Assembly (NCBI RefSeq): GCF_000149955.1
Contig: NC_030990.1
Location: 1,054,001-1,118,000, forward strand
Source of the DNA: Fusarium oxysporum f. sp. lycopersici 4287
Taxonomy: Eukaryota; Ascomycota; Sordariomycetes; Hypocreales; Nectriaceae
Length of the DNA: 64,000 bases
Reading direction: 5' to 3'
The first letter of the stretch is position 1. Each line of letters opens with the position of its first letter. Below the pieces are notes generated by a model that worked only from the letters and a program-made list of their open reading frames with translations, did no database searches and was not told the DNA's origin. Both the position numbers and the translations under genes were made by a program. Below are positions 21,713 through 33,891 of this stretch, in pieces.

Positions 21713-24700
21713 ATGGCCCGCAACAAGGCCCGCTCCCGGCGTTCTACTGCCGAGGCGGTTCACTTACATGTTGGACTCGATGGTGAGTTAACTTATTGGG
21801 GTTTTATTCACTCACGCTCACACCTTTAACTTCAGATTTGATGCCAACATCATTCGTTGAAGGGCTTATTAGTATCATGATTCCTGAAAATGAAACTTCA
21901 GATCAACCATCATCATCCCATGAGAATGGGCCACCTACAAAGCGTCGTAAGACCGAGTCTTCATTAGCCTTGAATGCTATACCTATCGCAAAGAAAGAAT
22001 TCACTATTTCTCGCCCTTGCGCAGGGCCCTCTTCCAAAAGTCAATCATTCGTTTGTAAGAGCGTTGATCGCTACATGAGCATTCACTTTATGGACAATCG
22101 ACTTCGCATGAAGTCGCGGAAGGATTACCCATCGGAGCCGTTGGATGTTACGGTCAGGCTAAGACGAGCGGAAGAAGATGACCAAATGAAGATTTCTTAC
22201 ATCTTGGATAGCACCTCCCAGCGAGCGTCACAGCCGAATGCGCTATGGAGCACATTCGACCTGGAACTTGAGTGGCAAGGAAGGCAGGTCAAGATGACTT
22301 ACTATCGCAATTTCTACTGGAATGAATCTCCATCGCCGCACTCTCAATACAGATCGTCACTAGATCGCAAAAACAGCCAGCCATTCATTAACTTGCTACT
22401 GCGCGGCTCGATCTCAACAGGCACACCTTATAGAGCTCCAACATGGTCTCCCGTGGACTTTTACGAAGCGGCTTTTGTCCCCAAAAAGGACGAGAAAACA
22501 CCCGAAACTATTCAAGTCGATGCTTTGGAGTCGAAGTTATTTCCATACCAAAAGCGCACACTACAGTGGTTACTGCAACGCGAAGGAGTGCAGTGGTCAG
22601 CAGATATGCGACGCATCGTCCCATATGTACCTGAAAATCAGGATAGCGTGTATGACTTCAAGAAAATGACGGATGTGGCCGGGAATGAGTACTACTTTAG
22701 CGAACTATTCCATACGGTGACAAGAGATATTTCGCTGTTCCAACAAGCCGAGGCTTCCATCAAGGGCGGCATTCTGGCAGAGGAGATGGGCCTTGGTAAA
22801 ACACTGGAGGTTCTTGGCTTGATTTTGCTTCACCAGCGATCTCGACCCTTGATTCAGAGTGAATATGAGTCCCAGGCCAAGCTTACGCCGAGTGGCGCTA
22901 CGTTAATTGTGACACCCCCATCATTAAAAGATCAATGGGTATCTGAAATTGCTCGCCATGCGCCGGGCTTAAGTGTCAAAGTTTATGAGGGTCGGAAAAG
23001 GATTTCGGAAGCGGACGAGCAACAGGCCACAGATGAACTTGCTGGTCACGATATTATTCTCACAACATACTCTGTACTGTCCTCTGAGCTTCACTTCACG
23101 ACAGCACCTCCAGAGCGCTCACGGCGGCATGCAAGAGTTTATGATCGGCCCAGATCCCCCCTCGTGCAAATCTCGTGGTGGAGAGTATGCCTGGACGAAG
23201 CTCAGATGATTGAAAGTGGTTACAGCCAAGCCGCGAAAGTGGCTCGTGTTCTTCCTCGGATAAATGCGTGGGGTATCACTGGTACTCCAGTGAAGAATGA
23301 CGTTGAGGATCTTCAGGGCTTGCTCCTTTTCCTCCAGTACGAGCCCTATTGTTCTGTGAACCAAATATGGCAAGATTTGATCCGTCACCACCAGTCATAT
23401 CATGCTCACCTTGACTCACACCGCTGCTCTGTGCAATCTCGCCAGTGCTACAAAACCAAGCATCTGAAGCTGGCGATCCATTCCCCGCAAACAAAGACAC
23501 CAAGGAAATTGGCGCGTACGTCTCATTCACAGACACTTGAGCTTTTGCCTTTCCGTTGATACGATGGAGCTATAAAATGCTTGAAGCTGGCCAAGCCGGA
23601 TGAGACCGAAGGGGGCGCAGTCATTTCGAAGACATGAGAACTTGGTTGGTTCGACTCAGACAGACTGCGCTGCATCCTGAAGTTGCAGGTTATAACCGCC
23701 GAACTCTCGGCAACAGCAAGAATCGGCCCATGAGGACCGTTGACGAGGTTTTAGATGCTATGCTAGAACAAAGCGAAAGCGCGATTCGATCAGATGAGAG
23801 AGCCTATCTATCCAGTAAACTGACACGAGGTCAGCTATACGAAAACAGCCCCCGCGTAAAAGAGGCACTGGAAATATGGTTATCAGGACGAGACGAAGCT
23901 CAAAAACTTGTTTCCAAATCCCGGGATGAGCTCAAGTCTTTGACTGGGTCAAGACTTAGGCCCGCCAGTCACGAGGACTCTGATATCGATGATGATTCTG
24001 AAGTTGAGGAGAAAGGTCAACTGTTTGAAAGTCGAAGACGGCTTCGTGGAGCATTAGAGATGTACCACAGGGCCGTCTTCTTTTGCGCGAATGCATACTT
24101 CCAGATCCGCGAAAATCCAGAAATGACTGAGCCCGAATCCGAGGAATTTTTACGTATTAAGAAGTTGGAAGATGAGCACTACGAGGAAGCAAAGGCTATT
24201 CGAAGGGAAATCCTACAAGAGCCTCATCACAAAGCAACCCGTCTGATGGCGAAGGTGGCACAGAAGGCATCCGAACAATCTTTTGTTGAGATTCCGGAGC
24301 TCACAGTTAATGAGGAACGAGGTATCGAGAGCGGTCGTATTGTCGACGATCTAGAAGCATTGTACGGCGAACTGAACGACCAAGCAAATGCCATTGATGA
24401 ATGGAGGGAGCACCTAGTCGGGCTGGTTCTGAAGCCTTTGGTTGATGAGGAGGACGATGCCGAAACCACTGGAGATGAATACGGCGAGTCAGCCAAAATT
24501 CAAGATGAACTCATGGTTTACGTTCAAGCTCTTCGAGCTATCATTGCTGATCGACAAGATGCTTTGACTGGGCAGACTAACGAGCTGATCAAGCACGAAA
24601 CACAAACGTCACTGAGACTCGCAGCCAACGAAGAAGGGCCTGCCCCTGAAAAGCTTATTGAGCTTCTTACATTACGAGATCAAATCAAGCCACGATCAAC

Positions 24701-26196
24701 CTCAATGCGGAAAGCTATCAGCGAGTTTCGAGGCTTGACATCAAAGCTGGCAAGGGATACCACACGAAGCGTCCTAGAAGGCAGAATTGCGGATCGACAA
24801 CTCAAAGCAACGCAAGCAATTTTGAACACACAGAGCAAGCTGACTACTGCTCTTGAGGCCGAGGTCGACAAATTCAAGAACATCATGAACCTCCGCCTGG
24901 AGTATTATCGCCAATTGCAAGTAGTCTCTGACAGTGTCCTTCCTTACGAGGAACCTGTCACTGAAGAACTCATGACGAGGCTGAAGACGACTGAGGAAAA
25001 TATGCGCCAAAGGCTGTCTGCAGCAGAAGCTAAACACAGATATCGTGAGTTATACGCTCCTCATTATTTGACCCCAAATTAACTTTCCAGTCCTCCACCT
25101 CAAAGAAGCAGGAAACAAGTCTAACGAGCCGCGAATGTGCGTCATCTGTCAGACCAATTTTACTATTGGCGTTCTCACGGTCTGTGGGCATCAATTTTGC
25201 AAGGAGTGCATGATGTTGTGGTTTAAAGCTCACCACAATTGCCCCGTGTGTAAGAGAAAGTTGAAGTCATCCAACTTGCACGATATTACTATCAACCCTC
25301 AGCAACTCAAAGTGCATAGCGATGAACCAACCCAATGTCAAGATAGTACGGAGAATAGCCCTGAACAAAAACAAACCGATTCGCCAAAGAAAACCGGGAT
25401 CTACTCCGAATTTAACTCAGACAAGCTGGCTGAGATACAGAAAATCGAGCTGGACGGGCCTTCATTTACCACGAAAGTTGATACGCTTGTCAAACATTTG
25501 ATGTGGTTACGAGAGTCTGACCCTGGCGCAAAGTCGATTGTATTCTCGCAATACAAAGGATTTCTGGGGATTTTGCGCAACGCCTTTTCAAGATTCAGGA
25601 TTGGCTATGCCTCGATTGACGACCCAGATGGAATCAGACGGTTTAAGGAGAACGCCTCAGTCGAGTGCTTTCTTCTTCATGCCAGAGCACATTCCAGTGG
25701 CCTCAATCTCGTCAATGCAAGTCATGTCTTTCTCTGTGAGCCTCTCCTTAATACCGCGCTCGAGCTCCAAGCAATTGCCCGTGTGGATCGGATTGGTCAA
25801 ATGCACGAAACAACTGTATGGCTCTACCTTGTGTCGGGGACAGTTGAGGAGTCAATTTACAACCTTTCGGTCCAGCGGCGGATGGAGCATATGGGACGTG
25901 TCAACAAGGGCAAGTCAAAGGAGTCGACACCTGAACTTCTCGACGTGAATATCGAGGCAGCAAACACTCTGGAGCTTGAGCAGGCATCACTTTCGCGGTT
26001 GATGAGTAAGGATAAATCGGCTGGTGAGAACGTGGAAGAGAATGATTTATGGGAATGTCTGTTTGGGCACATTGCTCGCAAAGACACTGAACACGAAAAG
26101 GATATCAGACTTCAGGAAAAGGCTGTCATGGGATACTTGGCAGCAGAGGCTGCCGAAGAGAGAATGGATAGAACCGATCAGATACCAGGATCATGA
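21713..26196 (+). CDS. SNF2-family helicase with inserted RING finger (IRC20/SHPRH-like)
   Basis: Nuclear ATP-dependent DNA translocase and probable E3 ubiquitin ligase, about 1400 aa. Supported exons are 21713-21782, 21836 to about 23390, an uncertain segment ending 23515, 23621-25044 and 25091-26196. Helicase lobe 1 has LFPYQKRTLQWLLQRE, the Walker A GGILAEEMGLGKTLEVLGLI, the ATLIVTPPSLKDQW block, DEAQ-box WWRVCLDEAQMIE and motif III ITGTPVKNDVEDLQGLL. A helical insert follows, then a C3HC4 RING (CVICQTNF, CGHQFCKECM, CPVCKRKL). Lobe 2 has SIVFSQYKGFLGIL, HSSGLNLVNASHVFLCEP and ARVDRIGQ. The RING between lobes is the IRC20/SHPRH layout. From 23390 to 23480 the frame changes and the usual block after motif III (ALRHTK, PPQ, EEQHY) is not visible. 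A 23516-23620 intron joins the downstream frame well. An internal deletion, frameshift or odd intron is possible. Confidence 0.78.
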
Positions 26197-26613
26197 CATG
26201 AAGGAATGGATTTGGCGCATGGGTTAACATCAACGACAAGTACCTGCATACGGCACAAGCACTGGCAACTACGGAAGTTCATTTGTGTTTAAATCAGGGG
26301 TTTTATCATGAATGCAGTGGCAATGCTCACGATATGGTGCACTGAGATTATGGGTTGTGTCTCGTAGCAACGGGTGGGAAAAGCATGTCATTTTCTCGAT
26401 GCTCGTTTTGATACATATAATATACAACAGATACTTTTGGCTCATGGTGTCCCTTGATCCATTGCCATGTGACGAGTCAGATCATTTCTCATGATACCCA
26501 ACCCCTAGTCTACCCAGGCATTTACGCCATGACTCTTGGAACTCAGACATGGTTTCGTCACAAAATACAGTGCGCATGTGCGCAACACGTCGAAAAGAAG
26601 ATATCTCACTTCC
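26197..26613. other. Convergent 3' flanks of SNF2-RING and IRC22 genes
   Basis: About 420 bp with no gene; untranslated flank of two converging genes. Confidence 0.6.
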
Positions 26614-27516
26614 TTAATCGACTCGCTTGGTCTTGGCGCTGGCGCCAGACTTGACGCGGCGGGCGACAGGGCGGTTGATGTGGTGGTCAGGGATCCAGCT
26701 CTCGTCGTAGTCCTTTCCAGAGGGGACGGCAACGGGGGTAGACTCGGAACCGGAGAGAGGCTCAGCAACATCGATGGTCTTCTTGGCCTTCTTGTTGGTA
26801 CGGGGGCGCTTAGCCTGGGGGAAGAGAGCCTCGATCCAGGTCTTGTAGACGAAGTAGAGAGTACCGGCGAAAGCAGCAGAGAGGAAGAGGTAGAGGAAGA
26901 TACTACAGATGTTAGCTTGCGATTGGTGGGGAGGTTGAAGGGAGTGCATACATCTGGGGGTCAAGGAAGCTGGTGGGAGCCTCGACGATAGAAGCAGGAC
27001 CGTTGTGAACCAAGACCTGGTGGAGGTTGCCAGTAGAATCAGTGACGACAGCAGAGAGCTCAACGCGGACCTCCTGGGGCTGCATATCCTGGGCGAAAGA
27101 GAAAGGAAGCTCCTTCTTCTCGCCGGCAGGGACCTCAATGTTGTACTGGACAGAGGTCAAGTTGCGCACGATGCTGGCGTAGCGGGGGCTGTCCTCGGGA
27201 AGCTCCTTCATGGTGTTGAGAGAGCCAGCGACGAAGGCGACATTGATAGCATTGGCATCCTTGTTGTTGATCTCGATGACAGCCTTGGTAGGACGACCAT
27301 TGACGAGCTTGACACCGAGGATATCAGCTTCGGGGAAAGTAGCCTTGATGTCAGCCTTGAGAGGAGCCTTGGGAGCGGCATTGGCTTCAGGAGCGTCCTT
27401 TCTAAGATGTTAGAATTGCAGGAGGGGAGATGAAGCTGTCGCGCGACACGAACCTGAGCAACAGCGCCAAAGACCTGAGCAGCCACGAGGGCGAGCAAAG
27501 AAGCCTTGAAGAACAT
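26614..27516 (-). CDS. IRC22: IRC22 / translocon-associated protein alpha (TRAP-alpha, SSR1) homologue
   Basis: Type I ER membrane protein of the TRAP-alpha family, which sits at the Sec61 translocon. Exons are 27516-27454, 27397-26952 and 26902-26614, giving 265 aa. Residues 1-21 are a signal peptide ([20 protein letters not shown]). A lumenal domain follows with [33 protein letters not shown] and [20 protein letters not shown]. One membrane segment at about 170-192 ([20 protein letters not shown]) precedes [13 protein letters not shown]. The tail is basic and cytosolic, ending [11 protein letters not shown]. Lumenal domain, single transmembrane segment and basic tail match the family. Both introns are short (56 and 49 nt). 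The 151-codon frame on the plus strand here is a mirror. Confidence 0.9.
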
Positions 27517-28269
27517 GACGACGAGAAGATGAGGGGAACCTATAGAGAAGACACCGATGAAGAAGATTGGGGGAGGGAGATGAAGAGAAAAAGAGAAGAA
27601 GAAGCTGGTGGAGATGATGGAATATGGGGGAAAACAGGTTGGGCTGTGGGTGACAAGACAATCTGGCCTCTGGAGGCGAATGGAGGCGAATGGAGCCAGG
27701 GGGGAGGGGTGCTGTTGTGGAGAATCAATTGAGATTGGTTCGAGACTTGAGGTTTTAGGGGATTATAGTGGGGTAGGCGCTGGAGCTGGAGCTGTTTTAG
27801 GGGTTTAGTGGCTGTGACGAGAGCTGGAGCTATGAGCTTGGACCAATAGCGTTATTGGATCTGGAGCTGCGCCGTTTTGAATTGAGCTTATCAGTCTTAT
27901 TACCAACGTTTAAACCAATTCTGATATCAATCATCATGTTACATAGCGACAGTTGATTGATTTCGCGAGAGATCGGTGATCGGTGAAATATGGGGCAGTC
28001 CGGTGTCTTCGCCGGTCGGTCTGCCGTATGATTCGGCCCCGCTCCGGGTCGTTATCAGATATCGATGACTTCAAGGGTATTTCACCAGCCAGGCAAGTAT
28101 AAGTCAAGTAGGTAAATTAATAGTGAAGTGTAAATTGTAACTAAAAATGATTGTGCTATGAAGATATGCTATTCTCGATTTTGTATAGGCTCTAGAATAT
28201 GCAAGTCTATAGTCTTGACTATGGCAATGTATGCGCATGCGTATGTACTAATATGCCCACTTCAGCTTT
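27517..28269. other. Intergenic: IRC22 promoter and SSU1 3' flank
   Basis: 750 bp; G-rich plus strand from 27590 to 27830 (pyrimidine-rich on the IRC22 sense strand, as in strong fungal promoters). No gene. Confidence 0.5.
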
Positions 28270-29672
28270 CTAAACTGGTGAATCTTGGGTCTTTTCGGTC
28301 TCTTCAACTTCCTTTGCTTTCTTCTCCCACGCTTCCAGTGGCGGGGGTTGGAATAGCTGGCCGTTCAAGCTCGCCTTGATAGTACCACACGCCACCATAA
28401 TCCACAACAAACACTCGGCAACAGAGAATATTGTTCCCAGCACTTTGAAGAACTTCGAAGGAAGCTCCTGAGCAAGTGTCGTGGTCGCAACTGTGAACAC
28501 TCCAAGAGGGAAAGTAAACGCCCACCAAGTAAGATTGAAGGTGACTTGGCGTCTGATGATGGTGGCGAGAGCAAAGAAGAGCCACACAACAGCGAATCCC
28601 CACAAGATGAGAGCAGTGAGAATACCAGTCAGGTAGAAGAATTGGCCCGCGATGGGAGCCTTGGGGATGAAATCGTTCCTGGCGAAGAGTTTGAGAGAGA
28701 CTTGGCCGAGGAGTTGGATTGCTGCTGCTCCCATACCAAGAGGGCCGATAGCGATGAAAGATGCCACAGCAACTTGGCCGGGAAGAATATCATGAATCAT
28801 GAGACGGTTGTAATACATGGCGAGAATGACGATAGCCATGGGTACGCTAGTTCCCCATAGAATATAGCTTGTAATGACGGTCCATATGGCGTGTTGGTCG
28901 TTAGGTAGAACATTGGCTACGATGGCCCCTGAGGTGGAGGCGACGATATCGGCAATGACGGGGAAGAGCCATGAAGGGTTTACTTGGTCAAGTGTGATCT
29001 CTATAGTGTAAGCAAGCTACCTCAAGAGTCTGGGAAGCTAGAGGTTACTTACGCCCTCTGTTCGCATGATACAGTGCGGTATGTAGAGACTACAAGCAGT
29101 AGCCATAACAACATCTATCCACCAAAGAGCCCATGCAAAATTGGCAGCCCAATCACCCCAGGCTGGAACACACACAAAGACTATCATATTGATAATTGTA
29201 GCGAAGCCAACCGGTATGGTCCCTTTAGACAATGTTAGCTTCAATTATGATTAAGTGGCCACATAACGAAATGCATACCTAGAAAAACAGCCTGCGCTGG
29301 ATGTCGTAACGTTGAATACCATATCCCTTTGAAATACGTATATCTTACAATAGATATACAGCTAAACAAAGTAAATAGCACAATGTTTAGACAAAATATT
29401 ATGCAGGAGACGTAGAATAGCCATCGGCCATGGTAGGGCAGGTTGTGGAGGAGAACAGACGTGATTCCAGTGCCCATCGTCACTGTGAACCACGACGGAG
29501 TAAAATTGACGACAATTCGACGCCATCCTCTTCGATTTTCTCGATATTTATCGTGCTTGAGTTCTTCTGGATTCGTTGGTGCCGCGGGAGCTGCTATGTC
29601 GGAACCTGGATAAGTGACCTCGCTAGAGTCTAGGTCTGGTAGATGATCTGAGGGCGTTGGTGTGGAACTCAT
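28270..29672 (-). CDS. SSU1: SSU1-type sulfite efflux pump (TDT family)
   Basis: Plasma-membrane exporter of sulfite, giving sulfite tolerance and, in skin and plant fungi, sulfite release. Exons are 29672-29279, 29222-29053 and 28998-28270, giving 430 aa. The first 55 residues are cytosolic. The hallmark of tellurite-resistance/dicarboxylate-transporter proteins follows: VVNFTPSWFTVTMGTGITSV, then LLHNLPY. About ten membrane segments can be counted, including WLFYVSCIIFCLNIVLFTLF, GFATIINMIVFVCVPAW, WLFPVIADIVASTSGAIVA, and AFTFPLGVFTVATTTLAQEL, the conserved late motif. The tail is Glu/Lys-rich. The third exon joins at GAG|ATC with acceptor TATAGAG. SSU1 and the related malate permease MAE1 share this fold; residues here favour SSU1. 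Confidence 0.9.
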
Positions 29673-30558
29673 AGTGAGATCAATTGAGCAAACAAACTAA
29701 AATGTCTTGACGACCAGTATAAGCCATTGAATAGAAGAAAGGTCACGTTTATTTAAATAGAGTGAAAAGTACTAGTAATGAATCAAAGTTAGAACACAAC
29801 GTGACGTCGCGGAATCGGCACCTCGGCCAATGCCAATTTTCGACCCACGACTCGTCGTCATGTTTTTCTTCACCTACCAAGGTCAGTCAACTAACTAACT
29901 CATGCCATTGCCACGGAGTGGACGCACTCTCTTTATAGGATTCCCGCGGAGACGTTTGAACTCGTTTAATGCCTAGTCCACAACCGTGTGATGCTCAATT
30001 GGGGTTGTCTTTGCTGAGCATAACCTCTTTTTGAAGGACTGGGGTTGGTCGACCTATAGCGTGTCGTACCTGTTAGTCATAGGAATTCAAACGTCAGTTC
30101 ATGGGTCCAAGGCGAAACATTCAGATGACTGCAGTGTTGCATTGGTCCTTTGGAACTTGAGACTATTATCGTATGGACGTAGAGTAAATAGTATGTTTTT
30201 GGTCCTTTTTATATAGTCTTCGGCAGTATTTGTCGTTGCATCGGAGAATTAGATGCCACCTCCGCAAACTGCAGCCTCTCTAACAACAGCCATTGTCGTA
30301 CCAATTGAACTTCAATTATATCAGGAATTGTTCTCGTGGTTCAAGATCTCATCTTATTCCAGTCCAAGTCATCTCATTTTCTATATCCCGAAGCGCCTTG
30401 ATCATACCCGTTCGCATAAGAACAACAATTGATAGCAGAACGTCGCTTATATCCATCACCCATTTTCCGTATCCTGGTCCGCTTCAAAAGTTCACCTAAC
30501 CCCATAACAACAAAACGTAAACTTAAAGATAAAAGGACATGATATGATCTTTCATCGA
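29673..30558. other. Intergenic: SSU1 promoter and asparaginase 3' flank
   Basis: 890 bp. A TATA-like TTTATTTAAATAG lies at about 29750, 80 bp upstream of the SSU1 ATG. No gene. Confidence 0.55.
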
Positions 30559-32209
30559 TCAGAAGCCATGTCCTCCAATGTGACTGTTGTACTTGGGTGT
30601 CACGTAACCAGGCATAGAATCCCTCTCCTCCACCGCCAGATGAGCACCAGCAATGCGCAGCAATTGTGCACAAGGCTCCTGGCCTGACTTGACAGCGACA
30701 AACAGAGGCGAGTGGTTGGCCTTGTTGCGCTCGTGGACGCTGGCGCCCCGCTGTAGCAGCTCAAGGAGGATCTCGGTTCTGCCGGCCACCGCTGCGAGAT
30801 GCACCGCTGTGTTGCCTGCGTAGTCTGACTGCTTGAGAAGTTGAGCACCTTCACCTTGCAGTAATTCCTTGACGAGTCCCAATTCGCCATTCTCAATTGC
30901 GTATCCGAGTGCCGAGAATGCAGTCTCGCTTGGCGTAAGATGGGATGCGGCAAAGTCGAGTGAGCCGGAGGGGTGAGAGAAGCTCTGGTGGGCAATCTCT
31001 GTCATCTCGCCACGGAGCGACCGGGAGAGTTTCTCCTGAATTTCCTTGACAGAGAGGTTTGTTTGAGCGAGTAGATAGGAGACTTTGGTGAGCGCCGCCT
31101 CAGCAGTCAAGTCGAGCCCAAAGATGACACCAGCTCGGCCGAGAACAGTACCGGGAGCATAAACGGGAGAGACAAAGCCATTGACACATTGACTAACATT
31201 TACAACGACAATGCCACGCTCAACAGCCGCCTTGATGATCTGCGTGAGACGACCCTCAGCACCGCCAGGGATGTTACCCATGCCAAATGTCTCAAGAATA
31301 AGACCACGGATATCGGGCAAGTGAAGCACAGCGTCGATCATCTCAGGCTTGATACCAGGAAACACGCGCAAACAGGCAACATGAGTAGTGTCAAGACCCT
31401 TTGTGACGTGAAACTTGGCAATCGAGGTTGGTCGTAGAACAAGAGGCCAATTAACACTGATGCCGAGGCCATTGACCTTGGCGATGGGCTCGCAGTTGGG
31501 GCTGGCAAAAGCCTCGAACTCTGTTGCTGACACCTTTGCGCTGCGGTTTCCACGGTACAGACGGTGGTGGAAGAATAGGCAGACTTCAGGAATGGTGAAT
31601 GTTCCGGCGATGATGAGGGATCCTAATAAGTTGTCGACACCGTCGGATTGAAGTGCAAAGATGGGCGCCTGAGAGCCAGTGAGGATCACGGGCTTGCCCA
31701 GGTTCTCCATCATGAAGGAGAGCGCAGAGGCCGTGTAAGCGAGAGAGTCTGTTCCATGAAGAATGACGAAACCGTCAAATAGATGATAATTCTCTTGAAC
31801 ACATGAGGCCATAGCATCCCAATCGTGGGCGGAGATAGAGCTGGAATCTAGCAGAGGACTGAACTCGATGATACCATAGCGGACATGGCGATTGTATGCT
31901 GTAGCAGGAGTGCGAAGACTATCAATCTGGATCTTCTCTCCATCACGAACAGCGGGGAGCGTATCTAATTATTTGTCAATGTGGTTCATTCAGAGCATTA
32001 TTTTGTCTCATACCTGGATTTGAGAAGTCATTGAATGATGGGCGAGGAGCCATAGCATTCTCCAAGAAGTTGTCTGTTGGTTGAAGACCATCAGGGCCTT
32101 GCTGCATACAAATCGTTCCTCCTGTGCCGATGATAAGGACTCGAGACTCGGGGTAACTGGTCTCGGGAGCCTTCAAGGCAGGAGAGCCGTGAGAGCCTGT
32201 CTCACTCAT
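30559..32209 (-). CDS. Type I L-asparaginase with C-terminal ankyrin repeats
   Basis: Hydrolyses L-asparagine to aspartate and ammonium; probably cytosolic, as no signal peptide is seen. Exons are 32209-32014 and 31964-30559 (49-nt intron), giving 533 aa. The first catalytic motif is IIGTGGTICM (Thr at about 29-32). The second is VILHGTDSLAYTA (HGTDS at 135-139), followed by KPVILTGSQAPI. LILETFGMGNIPGG is the conserved late loop. Ankyrin repeats start near residue 430 (LGYAIENGELGLVKELLQGE, AGNTAVHLAAVAGRTEILLE, HSPLFVAVKSGQEPCAQLLR). This asparaginase-ankyrin architecture is shared with animal ASPG (60-kDa lysophospholipase) and other fungal proteins. GATA motifs close upstream suggest nitrogen control. 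Confidence 0.94.
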
Positions 32210-33891
32210 TTTGAAAGTGTTAACAGTTGTATGGGAAGTGGTTGAGCCGATAGTCTTTCAATTGATATCAGTGATAGATAAGAGCTGATGTGAGGATGAG
32301 ATAGCGACTCAGTCAGCGCATCAACGATTGGACTTTGAATAGAACGATTATTTCGAATAGAGATGAAGAAGAATAAATCACGATCAAGATGAGGAGAAGT
32401 GAAAATTTATCTACGGCACGCGCAACGTTAATAAGTAGGCAAACTAAACCTTGTGGACAAAGAAGCCATCAAGTGGATCCTCTCGAGGTTATGAAGGGGT
32501 AACAGAAACTCGATATCTCGCGGGGACTGGCGAGTAAGAGGCGATGATGTTTGGTGTATGCGATAGCCCACGGAGACTAAGTATTAAAGAGGAAAACTAT
32601 TGGTGTGAAATCAAGGCCTGGAGTTGCACTGCTTGTTTGTCCTAAGCATTTTTGATACTGAATTGGTTAATGAGGGAAAATGGGATGTGGTATCTTTGAT
32701 CTGGTGTTGATGATCAGTAAGAAGTGGCAGGTGATCAAGAGGATATTTTTACGGTGAACAGAGAGACTAGATTAATCCGGGCAGAGCAGATTGATATTTA
32801 TCGAACATATATCCAAAAACTAAATACATAAGTGACCTCATTAATTATCCAGATATCCCATCTTTCACCCCAGAGATCAAGATCTCCAAGATGCGGGGAG
32901 AATGAATAATAATTACTGGCACTGGCCATTACTTACTGGACGTGCGTGGGTTGGGCTGCATTTTTCGACACATCTTCTACAGGCAAAGGCTAGAACAATG
33001 TGGATTCCCTTCTATTTTGATGCTTCACAGCACCAGGGAATAGAGCGACCTCCGATTACGGGGCCCTACAATAATAGGGACTTGAGACGTTGGGCTGACG
33101 GTGAATTCGATCAAGGATGGTAACTTTAATAAATTAATGACATTCTTAAGATCTTCATACGACCAGGGCTGCCAATAGATATGGTTAAACGAAACTTTCC
33201 GCGATATTCATGCTTTTTATGTTAACGTAGCGAGCTTTCACATGTCCAAATACCAAGTACAGGATGCTTCAGCCATAATATCAAGTAAACGGGTTCTCAA
33301 GGTCAAATCCAGCCATGGCTTCAGGTTGGTTGGTTATGTAATCAATCTCAATGGAATTTGTGGTCAATTCATGCACAGATACAAGTATGACGTACGCTCC
33401 AAGATCACAATCATTTTCTTGCTGCAAGACAATCGCAAAAAAAGTGAGAGGATCTCAAACAATGACGATCATGAACCCAGATGATAAAATGGATCCAACA
33501 AACGCAAACGCAAGGGTCTGCAGGTACGTACCCCCTTCTCTCGCCACTAAACTTCTTCTGGACATTCTGCCACGTTCTAGGCCTGACCGCCTTCGTGCGT
33601 CTCTCTAAACTCTCGTCTTGGCCTTATTGTAAAGTGCATTGACAATCAAGGACAATCAACCAACAAAACATCTATAATAGAAACCCCGCTCACTCTCCTT
33701 TTCAAAATACCAGCGCCGACTCTTCGACTCCTCCTTAGATATCAACCCAAAACCGCCAATCATTATTCAAACTTTTCCCGATGATTCACGATTAAGAGGC
33801 GATGCGAATCTTGTGAGAAGCCTCCCAGCCTCACTCACTCTTCTCGACGCGCGCATCGTCAACTCTTCGAGCAAACAACGACGCAGATAAG
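32210..33891. promoter_or_regulatory. Divergent upstream region: asparaginase / BUR1
   Basis: 1.7 kb between two divergent genes. GATA motifs cluster near 32262-32315 by the asparaginase start. The BUR1 side (33540-33890) is pyrimidine-rich, as expected for a leader. No gene. Confidence 0.55.
32262..32315. promoter_or_regulatory. GATA-motif cluster upstream of asparaginase
   Basis: Closely spaced GATA cores, including the tandem TGATAGATAAGA at about 32272-32283 and GAGATAGCG near 32308. The tandem is about 65 bp upstream of the asparaginase ATG. HGATAR is the site for AreA/NIT2 nitrogen regulators, which often need two close copies. Regulation is inference. Confidence 0.4.

Noticed and set aside
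26536..26991. 151-codon plus-strand frame
   Set aside because: Antisense shadow of IRC22 exons.
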